NCBI GenBank assembly: GCA_900313295.1
Contig: OMQS01000033.1
Coordinates: 1-14,319, forward strand
DNA from: an uncultured Eubacteriales bacterium
Lineage (GTDB): Bacteria > Bacillota > Clostridia > Oscillospirales > Oscillospiraceae
DNA length: 14,319 nt
Direction: 5' to 3'
The stretch's first letter is position 1. The number at the start of each line of letters is the position of its first letter. The notes beneath the pieces were generated by a model, which saw only the letters and a program-made list of their open reading frames with translations, did no database searches and was not told the origin of the DNA. Position numbers and translations under genes: made by a program. Positions 1 to 6,478 of the stretch are shown piece by piece.

Positions 1-905
1 CCCGCCGCACGGAGAACATTGGGGTGGGGGGTGCCGCCGGGCATAATCTCGATCCAGCCCACCTGCTTGCACACCGAGCAGCCCTTGCCGCCGCAGACCA
101 GGCAGCCCATGTCAATTTCAAACCCCGGCTCCACGAAGGGGAAGAAGCCCGCGCGCATCCGCACGGGGACCTCCCGGCCAAAGACCTTGGAGAGGATGCT
201 CTGGATCATCACCTTGCCGGAGGCGAAAGTGAAGTCCTTGTCCACGATCAGCGCCTCATACTGGAAGAAGGCACGCTCGTGGCGGGCATCGGTGGTCTCG
301 TTGCGGTACACACGGCCGGGGTACACGAAGCGATAGGGGGGCTTGTGGGTCTGCATATAGCGCACGGAGCCGCCGGTGAGGTGGGGACGCAGGCAGAGCT
401 TGTCCCAGCACTCGCCCTTGTCATGGCCCGCCAGCCAGTAGGTGTCCATGCTCTCCCGGGCGGGATGATTGGGGGGGAAGTTCAGATTGTCAAAGCCGTA
501 GAGCTCGCTGGTGATGTCGTCCTCCTCGTAAATTTCAAAGCCCATGGAGCGGAAGGCGTCGTTGAGGTCGTAGCACATCTGGGTGATGGGGTGCAGCCCT
601 CCGGCGGGAGGCAGATAGCCGGGCACGGAGATGTCAAAGTCCGAGTCAATTTGAGAAGCCTTCAGCTTCAGGTCGTTTCGGTGCTGCTCGATAAGCTCCG
701 TCAGCTGCGCCTTGGCTTGGTTCACGGCCTTGCCCATCTCCGGACGCAGCGCCACGTCCAGCTTGGGCACCTCCTTCAGCAGCGCCGTCAGGCCGCCCTG
801 CTTGCCCAAAATGGCGGCCTTGATGTCCTGCAGCTCCGTTTCGTTCTTGGCTGACAGGATCTTTTCTTTGCCCTCCCGGAGCAGTTCATTCAGTTTTTCT
901 TTCAT
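1..905 (-). CDS. pheS: Phenylalanine--tRNA ligase alpha subunit (3' end outside window)
   Basis: Catalytic subunit of the cytoplasmic alpha2-beta2 PheRS, which charges tRNA-Phe. The minus-strand frame starts with ATG at 905 (GAGGAGG about 11 bases upstream) and is open to base 1: 301 residues are visible of the usual ~340. Residues 1-90 form the charged, helical N-terminal arm; GGLHPITQ (102-109) begins the class II core; motif 2 is YRNETTDARHERAFFQYEA (200-218); FFPFVEP follows at 254-260. A four-cysteine insert (Cys268, 271, 276, 279) resembles the zinc-ribbon-like loop of many Firmicute PheS proteins. The usual FHQ.EG is FFQYEA here and GAGMVHPNVL is PGGTPHPNVL, so the protein is somewhat divergent. 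A T-box leader precedes it. pheT is expected beyond the left edge. Family assignment is firm. Confidence 0.95.
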   Translation of the reverse strand, partial: MKEKLNELLREGKEKILSAKNETELQDIKAAILGKQGGLTALLKEVPKLDVALRPEMGKAVNQAKAQLTELIEQHRNDLKLKASQIDSDFDISVPGYLPPAGGLHPITQMCYDLNDAFRSMGFEIYEEDDITSELYGFDNLNFPPNHPARESMDTYWLAGHDKGECWDKLCLRPHLTGGSVRYMQTHKPPYRFVYPGRVYRNETTDARHERAFFQYEALIVDKDFTFASGKVMIQSILSKVFGREVPVRMRAGFFPFVEPGFEIDMGCLVCGGKGCSVCKQVGWIEIMPGGTPHPNVLRAA

Positions 906-950
906 CGGTAATGATTCCTCCTCATTCAAAGTGGGATTCGTTTTGGGAAT

Positions 951-989
951 AAAAAAACACCTTTCCTCCCCAAAATAAGGGACGAAAGG
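951..989 (-). terminator. T-box intrinsic terminator before pheS
   Basis: On the minus strand CCTTTC (989-984) pairs with GAAAGG (965-960); after one G:G mismatch the stem continues inward (TCCC with GGGA). A run of seven T follows at 957-951, after TG. It competes with the T-box antiterminator. Confidence 0.85.
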
Positions 990-1190
990 CATACAGCGTT
1001 CCGTGGTACCACCCAAATTCGCAGGAAAACCCTGCGCACTCGTTTCCCCATAACGGAGGCCAAACCGGCTGCGCATTTCCTCGCAGCAGCTCCCGGGCGA
1101 ACACCGCAGCAGGCAGCAGGTCGGCTTGCAGCCGGTGACCGACCCTCTCTTGGCAGCCGTTATGCGCGGATTTTCCCGTTCATAGCTTTT
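951..1190 (-). promoter_or_regulatory. T-box leader (tRNA-Phe responsive) of pheS
   Basis: Reading the minus strand, the leader opens with Stem I (AGCT near 1187 pairs with a later AGCT; CGGG pairs with CCCG), then an AGAGAGG segment and a GGCTGCAAGCC apical region. The 3' side of the specifier loop reads GTG-TTC-GCC, with TTC at 1101-1099: a Phe codon followed by a purine, as usual for specifiers. The T-box sequence GGGTGGTACCACGG lies at about 1015-1002, with its ACC able to meet uncharged tRNA acceptor ends. The terminator is at 989-951. Known mechanism: uncharged tRNA-Phe binds Stem I and the T-box bulge, stabilises the antiterminator and lets RNA polymerase reach pheS. Confidence 0.93.
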
Positions 1191-1200
1191 AATATGTTCA

Positions 1201-1229
1201 TTTATACCATATTTTTTTCCGCTTTTCAA
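1201..1229 (-). promoter_or_regulatory. Sigma-A promoter of the pheS leader
   Basis: Minus strand TTGAAA (1229-1224), 17-bp spacer, TATAAA (1206-1201). The expected start is near 1194, just ahead of Stem I of the T-box. Confidence 0.75.
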
Positions 1230-1318
1230 GGGAAAATTTTCGTCGGACTGACGAAAAAAGTATCGCCGTCAAGGCGAATTCGTGCTATACTGTTGCAAAG
1301 CAAAAGGAAAGGGGGCGC

Positions 1319-2173
1319 TTGCCCTTGGAAACCATTACGGGTGCTTTCGTGCGCCGGAGCCTGCCCCGACGCGATCCCGAGGGGCACAAAGGGACGTTCG
1401 GCAAGGTGCTGTGCGTCTGCGGCAGCGTGGGCTACACCGGCGCGCCGATCTTTGCCGGCCGTGGGGCGGTGCGCACCGGATCGGGGCTGGTGTTTCTGGC
1501 CGTGCCCGAGAGTGTGTGGCCGGTGGCGGCGGTGAAGAGCGACGAGGCCATGCCCTTTCCCGTGCCGGAGGCGGAGGGGCGGCTGTCCCTTCTGGCGGAG
1601 GAGCCGATCCGGCGCCGTGCGGAGAGCTGTGACGCCGTGCTCATAGGCTGCGGCCTGGGGCGGGGCTGGCAGACGGACGCTCTGGTGCGGAAGCTGCTGA
1701 CCATAGAAAAGCCTCTGGTGCTGGATGCCGACGGCTTAAACGCTCTCAGCGGCCGCGAGGAGCTGCTGCAAAAGCGCGCCGCCCCCACGATCCTGACGCC
1801 CCATGAGGGGGAGTTCCTCCGGCTGGGGGGCGGCCTTTCCGCCGGACGGGAGGCGGCAGCGGCGGCATTTTCCGAAAAGTACGGCGTATACTTAGTTCTG
1901 AAAGGGCACCGCACCGTGGTGGCGGCTCCGGACGGGCGCCTCGCCGTCAACGGCACCGGCAACAGCGGCATGGCCAAGGGCGGCAGCGGCGATGTGCTGG
2001 CGGGGATGATCCTCTCTCTGCTGGGTCAGGGCTGCGAAGCGTTTGCAGCCTGCTGCGCCGGCGTGTGGCTCCATGGCCGAGCCGGTGACCTGGCGGCGGC
2101 GGACAAGGGGGAGCGGGGCATGACCCCCACCGACCTCTTGGAGCAGATACCCTACGCCATGAAAGACCTATAA
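1319..2173 (+). CDS. nnrD: ADP-dependent NAD(P)H-hydrate dehydratase
   Basis: Repairs hydrated NAD(P)H, regenerating NAD(P)H with ADP hydrolysis; a soluble ribokinase-like (YjeF C-terminal/CARKD) enzyme. Visible motifs: GHKGTFGKVLCVCGSVGYTGAP near residues 22-43, LDADGLN, TPHEGEFLRL, LKGHRTVV, and NGTGNSGMAKGGSGDVLAG with catalytic-region Asp225. The usual GTGDVL is GSGDVL. At 284 aa it is the dehydratase domain alone; the NnrE epimerase domain often fused in bacteria is absent. The start is TTG at 1319, with AAGGA at 1304-1308; a second in-frame TTG at 1325, better placed for GGAAAGGGGG, is equally possible. A weak -10 (TATACT, 1286-1291) lacks a good -35. It heads the same-strand series nnrD - lipoprotein - alr - mazF. 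Confidence 0.93.
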   Translation: MPLETITGAFVRRSLPRRDPEGHKGTFGKVLCVCGSVGYTGAPIFAGRGAVRTGSGLVFLAVPESVWPVAAVKSDEAMPFPVPEAEGRLSLLAEEPIRRRAESCDAVLIGCGLGRGWQTDALVRKLLTIEKPLVLDADGLNALSGREELLQKRAAPTILTPHEGEFLRLGGGLSAGREAAAAAFSEKYGVYLVLKGHRTVVAAPDGRLAVNGTGNSGMAKGGSGDVLAGMILSLLGQGCEAFAACCAGVWLHGRAGDLAAADKGERGMTPTDLLEQIPYAMKDL

Positions 2174-2191
2174 ATATAAATCAGTCTGCTG

Positions 2192-2250
2192 AAAAAACGA
2201 TCCTGTCATTCCGAGGGAGCGAAGCGACCGTGGGAATCCATAATTTCCTC
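2192..2250 (+). repeat. Dispersed intergenic repeat, copy A
   Basis: Contains AAAAAACGATCCTGTCATTCC, then GAGGGAGCGAAGCGACCGTGGGAATCC. It shares the frame AAAAAAC..TGTCAT..GA...GTG..AATCC with copies near 9911 and 12616, but has a GGAGCGAAGCGACC centre in place of CCAGCCCGCAGGCTGG. TGTCAT(T)...GCGAAGCG...AATCC sequences are a widely distributed family of bacterial intergenic repeats. It lies between nnrD and the lipoprotein gene. Confidence 0.65.
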
Positions 2251-2251
2251 C

Positions 2252-2308
2252 CCGAAAAAACGGATGGCAAAGCCCGTGTGCGCACAGACTCCGCCATGAT
2301 TTTTTCGG
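2252..2308. repeat. Nested inverted repeat (57 nt)
   Basis: CCGAAAAAA (2252-2260) is the exact complement of TTTTTTCGG (2300-2308). Inside, ATGGC pairs with GCCAT, and the loop holds the perfect palindrome TGTGCGCACA (2277-2286). It could be a hairpin or mobile-repeat remnant continuous with copy A. TTTTTTCGG is a poor terminator because the T run lies inside the arm. Function unknown. Confidence 0.55.
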
Positions 2309-2373
2309 CACACTATAAAATCGGGATACGGAGAGCCTTTCAATTTATAATGAATAAATAGGAGGGCAAAGCC

Positions 2374-2952
2374 GTGAAAAAATACTGGCTGACGGGGCTT
2401 GCGCTGTGCCTGCTGCTGGCGGGCTGCGGCCATTCCAAGCGGGAGGCGGTGCAGGCGTATTACGCCGGCATACAGTCGGCGCAGATGGAGGCGCAGGTGG
2501 TGGTGCATTTGCCCACCGACGACCGCACCTTCACCGTGGCGGCGGCATACGACAGGGAATCGGGCGCCACCACCACCATCATGGAGCCGGAGATCCTGCG
2601 CGGACTCAGCGCCACGGTCTCGGCAAAGGAGATGCAGCTTTTGTATGACGGCAGCGTGTGGCCGGCCGGAGACGGCGGGAGCCTGTCGGCGGCCAACTGC
2701 CTGCCTCTGCTTTTGTATGCGGCAGGGGAGGGCTTCGTGACTCGGGAGGGCGCAGATAAAATCGGCGGAGAGGAGTACATTTTCCTCACCACCGAGGCCT
2801 CCGGCAGCGACGGCGAGAAGTTTGCCTGCACGCTGTGGGTTCAGCCCGAAACCTTTGCCCCCTATGCCGCGGAGCTGAGTCGGGACGGACAGGTGCTGCT
2901 GACGGTGACGTTCACGCAGTTTGCCTGTGAGAGAGATACGCAAGAAAAATAA
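2374..2952 (+). CDS. Lipoprotein, GerS-like by position
   Basis: 192-aa predicted lipoprotein. MKKYWLTGLALCLLLAGC is a signal peptide ending in a lipobox (LAGC, Cys18 as lipidation site), so the mature protein should be anchored outside the cytoplasmic membrane. The rest is an alternating beta-rich sequence of about 170 aa (QMEAQVVVHL, FTVAAAYDR, ATTTIMEPEIL, EEYIFLTTE), reminiscent of the LolA/LppX-like sheet seen in clostridial lipoproteins; this is an impression, not a proven fold. The start is GTG at 2374 with GGAGGG at 2361-2366. It directly precedes alr, the arrangement of gerS-alr2 in Clostridioides difficile, where GerS is needed for cortex hydrolysis during germination. Gene and lipoprotein nature are firm; GerS function is inference. 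Confidence 0.85.
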   Translation: MKKYWLTGLALCLLLAGCGHSKREAVQAYYAGIQSAQMEAQVVVHLPTDDRTFTVAAAYDRESGATTTIMEPEILRGLSATVSAKEMQLLYDGSVWPAGDGGSLSAANCLPLLLYAAGEGFVTREGADKIGGEEYIFLTTEASGSDGEKFACTLWVQPETFAPYAAELSRDGQVLLTVTFTQFACERDTQEK

Positions 2953-2983
2953 ACCTTTTGGCAGAAAGTGGAGGATGTATACC

Positions 2984-4153
2984 ATGGAGTCTACACTGAG
3001 GAGAACGTGGGCGGTCATTGATCTGGACGCCCTGAAAGAAAACTATGAAAAGCTGCGCCGCCGCATCGGCTCGGAGGTGAAATTTTTGGGCGTTGTGAAG
3101 GCCGATGCATACGGCCACGGCGCCATTCGGGTGTCCCGTGTGCTGCAGGAGAGCGGGGCGGACTATCTGGCGGTGAGCAGCGCCGACGAGGCCGTGGAGC
3201 TGCGTCGGGGCGGCATCACCATGCCCATCCTGATCCTGGGTCACACCCCCAAGGAGCAGGTGGAGCTGCTGATCCGCAACCGCATCACTCAGGCGGTCAC
3301 CTGCCGCGCCAAGGCGCTGGAGTACAGCGCCGAAGCGATGCGCTGCGGCGGCACGCTGAAGATCCATATCAAGGTGGACACCGGTATGTCCCGTTTGGGC
3401 TATCTGGTGGCCGGCAGCCACTTTGACACCGGCGTGGAGGGCATCTGCGAAAGCTGCCGCCTGCCGGGGCTGGAGGCAGAGGGCATCTTCACCCATTTCG
3501 CCGTGTCCGACGAGGAGGACGAGGAGAGCAAGGCTTACACCAGAGAGCAGTTCCGCCTGTTCACCTCCGTCATTGAAAAAGTGGAGGAAAAGATGGGGCG
3601 CAAGTTCCCCCTGCGCCACTGCGCCAACACCGGCGCCGTGGCCTATTGGCCGGAGATGCTGCTGGACATGGTGCGCCCGGGTCTGCTGCTCTATGGCTAC
3701 GGCGACGGGGCAAAAAAGCTGGGTCTGCGTCCGGTGATGCGCCTTATGACCAGCGTCAGCACCACCAAGACCTACGAGGCGGGCACCTCCGTCAGCTACG
3801 GCCGCATTTTCAAAACGGAGCGCACCACCCGCATGGGCGTCGTGCCCTACGGCTATGCCGACGGCTTCTTCCGCTGCCTGTCGAACCGCTGCAGCCTCAT
3901 GACGGCCTATGGCCCTGCTCCCCAGCGGGGACGCATCTGCATGGACATGTGCATGATCGACCTGACGGATCTGCCCCAGGTGGACGTGGGGGACGAGGTG
4001 GAGGTCTTTGGCCCGAATAACCCCGTGGAGAAGCTGGCGGAGCTGGCAGGCACCATCCCCTATGAGCTGACCTGCGCCGTGAGCAAGCGGGTGCCGCGGG
4101 TGTATTATGAAAACGGCAGGGAAACGGAGCGGGAGCTGCTGCTGCGCTTCTGA
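2984..4153 (+). CDS. alr: Alanine racemase
   Basis: PLP-dependent fold-III racemase producing D-alanine for peptidoglycan, cytoplasmic. With ATG at 2984 the protein is 389 aa and the PLP lysine in VVKADAYGHG is Lys39, the same number as in Geobacillus Alr, which supports this start; GGAGG at 2970-2974 is 9 bases away. An ATG at 2975 is too close to that site, and starts further upstream would overlap the lipoprotein gene. Other motifs: HIKVDTGMSRLGY (128-140), HCANTGA (212-218), VRPGLLLYGY (230-239), TSVSYGR with the second catalytic base Tyr272, and GRICMDMCMIDL. It follows the lipoprotein gene by 31 bases, so co-transcription is likely. Confidence 0.96.
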   Translation: MESTLRRTWAVIDLDALKENYEKLRRRIGSEVKFLGVVKADAYGHGAIRVSRVLQESGADYLAVSSADEAVELRRGGITMPILILGHTPKEQVELLIRNRITQAVTCRAKALEYSAEAMRCGGTLKIHIKVDTGMSRLGYLVAGSHFDTGVEGICESCRLPGLEAEGIFTHFAVSDEEDEESKAYTREQFRLFTSVIEKVEEKMGRKFPLRHCANTGAVAYWPEMLLDMVRPGLLLYGYGDGAKKLGLRPVMRLMTSVSTTKTYEAGTSVSYGRIFKTERTTRMGVVPYGYADGFFRCLSNRCSLMTAYGPAPQRGRICMDMCMIDLTDLPQVDVGDEVEVFGPNNPVEKLAELAGTIPYELTCAVSKRVPRVYYENGRETERELLLRF

Positions 4154-4301
4154 CCGCACCATGTGCGTGCGGCGGGCATAGACTGGTATGGGACGGACAC
4201 AGCGCGGTTTTTTCCGTGGGGCGTATAATTTTCACGGCTGCGTGGGACAATGAAAGTGACCCAGATCCATGGGTACTTTTTTCCGGCGGAGTGTGAACCT
4301 T

Positions 4302-4667
4302 GTGGAATCAACTGTCAGACGAGGCGAGATCTATTATGCCGACCTCAGCCCGGTGGTGGGCAGCGAGCAGGGGGGCGTGCGGCCGGTGCTGATCGTGCAG
4401 AACGACACCGGCAACCGTCACAGCCCCACCGTCATTGCGGCGGCCATCACCTCCCGCACCGGCAAGGCCAAGCTGCCCACGCATATCGAATTGCCCGGGC
4501 AGAGCAGCGGTCTGCCGCGGGACTCCATCATCCTGCTGGAGCAGATCCGCACCTTGGACAAAAAGCGCCTGCGGGAAAAAATGGGACGGGTGGAGGATGA
4601 CATCATGCAGCAGGTGGACGCGGCCATCGCCGTGTCCTTCGGGCTGCCCCATGAGCGTCTGGTATGA
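4302..4667 (+). CDS. mazF: MazF/PemK-type endoribonuclease toxin (EndoA-like)
   Basis: Sequence-specific, ribosome-independent mRNA interferase of the MazF family. [36 protein letters not shown] and [12 protein letters not shown] closely follow Bacillus NdoA. From the GTG at 4302 it is 121 aa, and the catalytic pair Arg25/Thr48 of B. subtilis corresponds to Arg27/Thr50. I prefer this start because CGGAG (4287-4291) lies 10 bases upstream and the length fits the family (~116). An ATG at 4269 would add 11 residues without a clear ribosome binding site. The alr-mazF order is classic, but the ~150 bases between them hold no antitoxin-sized ORF. Identity is firm; being a free-standing toxin is an observation limited to this window. 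Confidence 0.93.
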   Translation: MESTVRRGEIYYADLSPVVGSEQGGVRPVLIVQNDTGNRHSPTVIAAAITSRTGKAKLPTHIELPGQSSGLPRDSIILLEQIRTLDKKRLREKMGRVEDDIMQQVDAAIAVSFGLPHERLV

Positions 4668-4700
4668 GCAGCGCCTACATACCGGACAAAATCAAGCAAA

Positions 4701-4730
4701 GAGAGAGGAGCCCTTCCTCTCTCTTTTTTT
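4701..4730 (+). terminator. Intrinsic terminator after mazF
   Basis: GAGAGAGGA (4701-4709), 5-base loop, TCCTCTCTC (4715-4723), then seven T. A perfect 9-bp stem that closes the nnrD-alr-mazF series. Confidence 0.93.
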
Positions 4731-4790
4731 GCCGCAATTATGGGAATTATTAAAAATTCACCCTTCTTGAAATATTTTTGTGAAATTTAA

Positions 4791-4819
4791 TTGACAGATG
4801 TTTGGATACATGGTACAGT
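4791..4819 (+). promoter_or_regulatory. Sigma-A promoter in the AT-rich island
   Basis: TTGACA (4791-4796), 17-bp spacer, TACAGT (4814-4819). A transcript from about 4826 would carry a leader of some 130 bases ahead of the ORF at 4955. Confidence 0.65.
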
Positions 4820-4860
4820 GAAATTGGAAATAATAATGGCTTGCAATTACCGACCTAACT

Positions 4861-4947
4861 ACAAACCATTTTTATTGACAGCATTTATACATGGGTTTGT
4901 AATGCGCAGGCTTCTCTGAAAGGGAGTGGGTTTGCGCGTTTTGCTTT
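4861..4947 (+). promoter_or_regulatory. Second promoter with inverted repeat and leader hairpin
   Basis: TTGACA (4875-4880), 17-bp spacer, TGTAAT (4898-4903) forms a second promoter. It lies within an inverted repeat: ACAAACCAT (4861-4869) and ATGGGTTTGT (4891-4900, one extra G). Directly after it, GCGCA (4904-4908) can pair with TGCGC (4933-4937) around a GCTTCTC/GGGAGTGGG inner stem, followed by T-rich GTTTTGCTTT, which is terminator-like. CAAACC (4862-4867) is also complementary to GGTTTG (4929-4934) in the downstream arm. Either a repressor operator or an RNA attenuator is possible. Confidence 0.5.
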
Positions 4948-4954
4948 ATAACGT

Positions 4955-5224
4955 ATGGGGATAGACGAATTTTATTCCAATTTTCTTGGAATGGCTGAGG
5001 ACGAGTTTTTTATGGCATGCGTGGATTCGGCCGAGTATGAGATCAAAAAATGCCTTGTGACCGGCGCGGTTGCGGCGCATCTTGGCATTGAAATAGACAG
5101 CGCAGAGTTTGAAGAATTTTGCAGCCATAGAAGGATACAGACAACAGACGAAGACGCATTGGCAGCGGCTAAGTATCTGCTGCTGGAAATGAAGGTGCTG
5201 AAGCAGATCGGAGTAACGGCATAA
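4955..5224 (+). CDS. Small protein of unknown function (89 aa)
   Basis: Not recognised. An acidic, mostly alpha-helical-looking soluble protein with no signal peptide or membrane segment. The central stretch YEIKKCLVTGAVAAHLGIEI, followed by DSAEFEEF and a terminal LLLEMKVLKQI, resembles the C-terminal (SurA-like) helices of trigger factor, in which a basic helix, an 'A-A...GI.....E' turn and a final 'LL..KVL' helix recur; this is a weak pattern resemblance only. Start at ATG 4955: the frame is closed by TAA at 4949, and no good ribosome binding site is visible. Codons are more AT-rich than in neighbours and it sits in an AT-richer island, which may mean foreign origin. Two promoters and a possible attenuator precede it. 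Confidence 0.65.
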   Translation: MGIDEFYSNFLGMAEDEFFMACVDSAEYEIKKCLVTGAVAAHLGIEIDSAEFEEFCSHRRIQTTDEDALAAAKYLLLEMKVLKQIGVTA

Positions 5225-5274
5225 TAGTATTATAGTGTTTGGAGAGCATTTGCAAAGTCACCATATCGCCGTTA

Positions 5275-5318
5275 AGCGACCCGACAGGGGCGAAAAGCCG
5301 AGCCTGTCGGGTCGCTTT
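5275..5318 (+). terminator. Hairpin terminator after the 89-aa ORF
   Basis: Perfect 14-bp inverted repeat AGCGACCCGACAGG (5275-5288) / CCTGTCGGGTCGCT (5303-5316), with GGC/GCC also paired in the loop. Only TTTCT follows, so the stem is very strong but the T tract is poor. Confidence 0.65.
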
Positions 5319-5334
5319 CTGCGCCGCCCGTGCC

Positions 5335-5363
5335 TTGACAAACTACCGATTGGTAGGTAAAAT
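5335..5363 (+). promoter_or_regulatory. Promoter with palindromic operator
   Basis: TTGACA (5335-5340), 17-bp spacer, TAAAAT (5358-5363). The spacer contains CTACC-GATT-GGTAG (5343-5356), a dyad like those bound by TetR-family repressors. A protein bound there would block RNA polymerase. No TetR gene is in the window. Confidence 0.7.
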
Positions 5364-5408
5364 AAGAGGCGATCTCGCAGAAAACTTTTACGCAAAGAGG
5401 TGTTTGCC

Positions 5409-5891
5409 GTGCGAAAGCTGCTCAACCCCCTGGCCATGCTGCTGTGCGGCCTGGTCATAGGCGCCGCCGTCCGGCTGCTGGATATATACACCGAGAACCT
5501 CGGGGTGATCTTCTCCCAAATGGCCGTGTGGATCCTTCTGGGCACCCTCATCGCCATCTACAGCCCCACCCCCGGGCGCGCCATGGCCAACATCCTGCCC
5601 TTCTGCCTGGGCGTGCTGGCCACCTATTACGCCGTGGCCGTCATCACCCACGGGGTGTACGGCAAAAGCTATATCATCGGCTGGACGGTGTTTGCTCTCC
5701 TGTCGCCCCTCATGGCGTATCTGGCTTGGCGGAGCAAGGAAAAAGGCACCTTTTCCGCTCTTTTGCGGGTGGGCATCGTGGCGGTGTCCGTGCTCTCCAG
5801 CCTTCTCCTGTTCGAGGGCTTTCGTGTCTATGATTTCATCATCGACGGCCTTCTGGTTTACTTCCTGTTCTTCAAAAAAGTGCGCCGCTGA
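5409..5891 (+). CDS. Small integral membrane protein (DUF6518-like)
   Basis: 160-aa protein with about five hydrophobic helices: roughly residues 7-24 (AMLLCGLVIGAAV), 34-51 (FSQMAVWILLGTLIAIY), 61-79 (ILPFCLGVLATYYAVAVIT), 86-105 (YIIGWTVFALLSPLMAYLA) and 116-135, then a short aromatic helix and a basic KKVRR end. The short GTLIA(IY)SPTPGRAMANILPF stretch recalls the poorly characterised DUF6518 family; this is from memory and unverified. The start is GTG at 5409 with AAAGAGG (5394-5400) at proper spacing; the GTG at 5400 overlaps that site and is rejected. It has its own promoter with an embedded dyad, so expression is probably repressor-controlled. Role unknown. Confidence 0.8.
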   Translation: MRKLLNPLAMLLCGLVIGAAVRLLDIYTENLGVIFSQMAVWILLGTLIAIYSPTPGRAMANILPFCLGVLATYYAVAVITHGVYGKSYIIGWTVFALLSPLMAYLAWRSKEKGTFSALLRVGIVAVSVLSSLLLFEGFRVYDFIIDGLLVYFLFFKKVRR

Positions 5892-5942
5892 GGGAAAATG
5901 TTGTGCCGCGGCGAAAAACGGCTACCATATCTTGACGCGTTG

Positions 5943-5951
5943 TGATATAAT
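5943..5951 (+). promoter_or_regulatory. Extended -10 promoter of nrdR
   Basis: TG-A-TATAAT (5943-5951) is an extended -10. A TTGACG at 5932 is too close (8 bp) to serve as its -35. Confidence 0.55.
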
Positions 5952-6001
5952 ACCATAACAGCCGCTCCATCGGGCGGCCTGAAGGGAGGGGAACAAGACC
6001 C

Positions 6002-6454
6002 ATGAAATGTCCCTATTGCGGATTTTCCGAGAGTAAGGTGGTGGACTCCCGCCCTGCCGATGAGGGCAGCATCCGCCGCCGCAGGGAGTGCCTGCAGTGC
6101 GAGCGGCGCTTTACCACCTATGAAACCGTGGAGAGCCTGCCCATGGTGGTCATCAAGAAGGACGGCAGCCGCCAGACCTTTGACCGCAGCAAGGTGCTGC
6201 GGGGCATCCAGCGCAGCTGCGAAAAGCGCCCCGTGCCGGTGGCCGACATGGAGCGCATGGCGCTTGAGATCGAGCAGGAGCTGCAAAACAAGCTGGAGCG
6301 CGAGATCAGCACGGAGCTGGTGGGCGAGATGGTCATGGACAAGCTGAAAAAGGCCGACGAGGTGGCCTATGTGCGCTTCGCCTCCGTGTACCGCCAGTTC
6401 AAGGACATCAACACCTTCATGAGCGAGCTGAATAAGCTGCTGAATGAAAAGTGA
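6002..6454 (+). CDS. nrdR: Transcriptional repressor of ribonucleotide reductase genes
   Basis: NrdR senses ATP/dATP and represses nrd operons by binding NrdR boxes. The 150-aa length is typical. The N-terminal zinc ribbon has Cys3, Cys6, Cys30 and Cys33 (CPYC, ECLQC); the conserved VVDSR and RRRREC...RFTTYE lie between and after; the ATP-cone fills about residues 47-137 ([20 protein letters not shown], then [11 protein letters not shown]). The ATG at 6002 has GAAGGGAGGGG ending about 10 bases upstream. No nrd genes and no obvious NrdR box pair are in the window, so its targets lie elsewhere. It converges with the DUF4363 gene, with only 24 bases between stops and no terminator hairpin. Confidence 0.97.
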   Translation: MKCPYCGFSESKVVDSRPADEGSIRRRRECLQCERRFTTYETVESLPMVVIKKDGSRQTFDRSKVLRGIQRSCEKRPVPVADMERMALEIEQELQNKLEREISTELVGEMVMDKLKKADEVAYVRFASVYRQFKDINTFMSELNKLLNEK

Positions 6455-6478
6455 TCCGGCGCCATAGGCTATAATAGG

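Noticed and set aside
24..854. 276-codon plus-strand frame opposite pheS
   Set aside because: The minus strand encodes a recognisable PheS with its T-box leader; the plus frame has no family features.
2206..3018. 270-codon minus-strand frame over the repeat and lipoprotein gene
   Set aside because: Antisense to the lipoprotein gene and its C-terminal part is a translation of intergenic repeat copy A.
2912..4162. 416-codon minus-strand frame opposite alr
   Set aside because: Shadow of alr codon bias; alr motifs are clear on the plus strand.
4269..4301. ATG at 4269 as the mazF start
   Set aside because: No clear ribosome binding site and an 11-residue extension beyond the family; GTG 4302 has CGGAG at good spacing.
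5932..5951. TTGACG and TATAAT before nrdR as a normal promoter pair
   Set aside because: Only 8 bp separate them; the extended -10 is the better reading.
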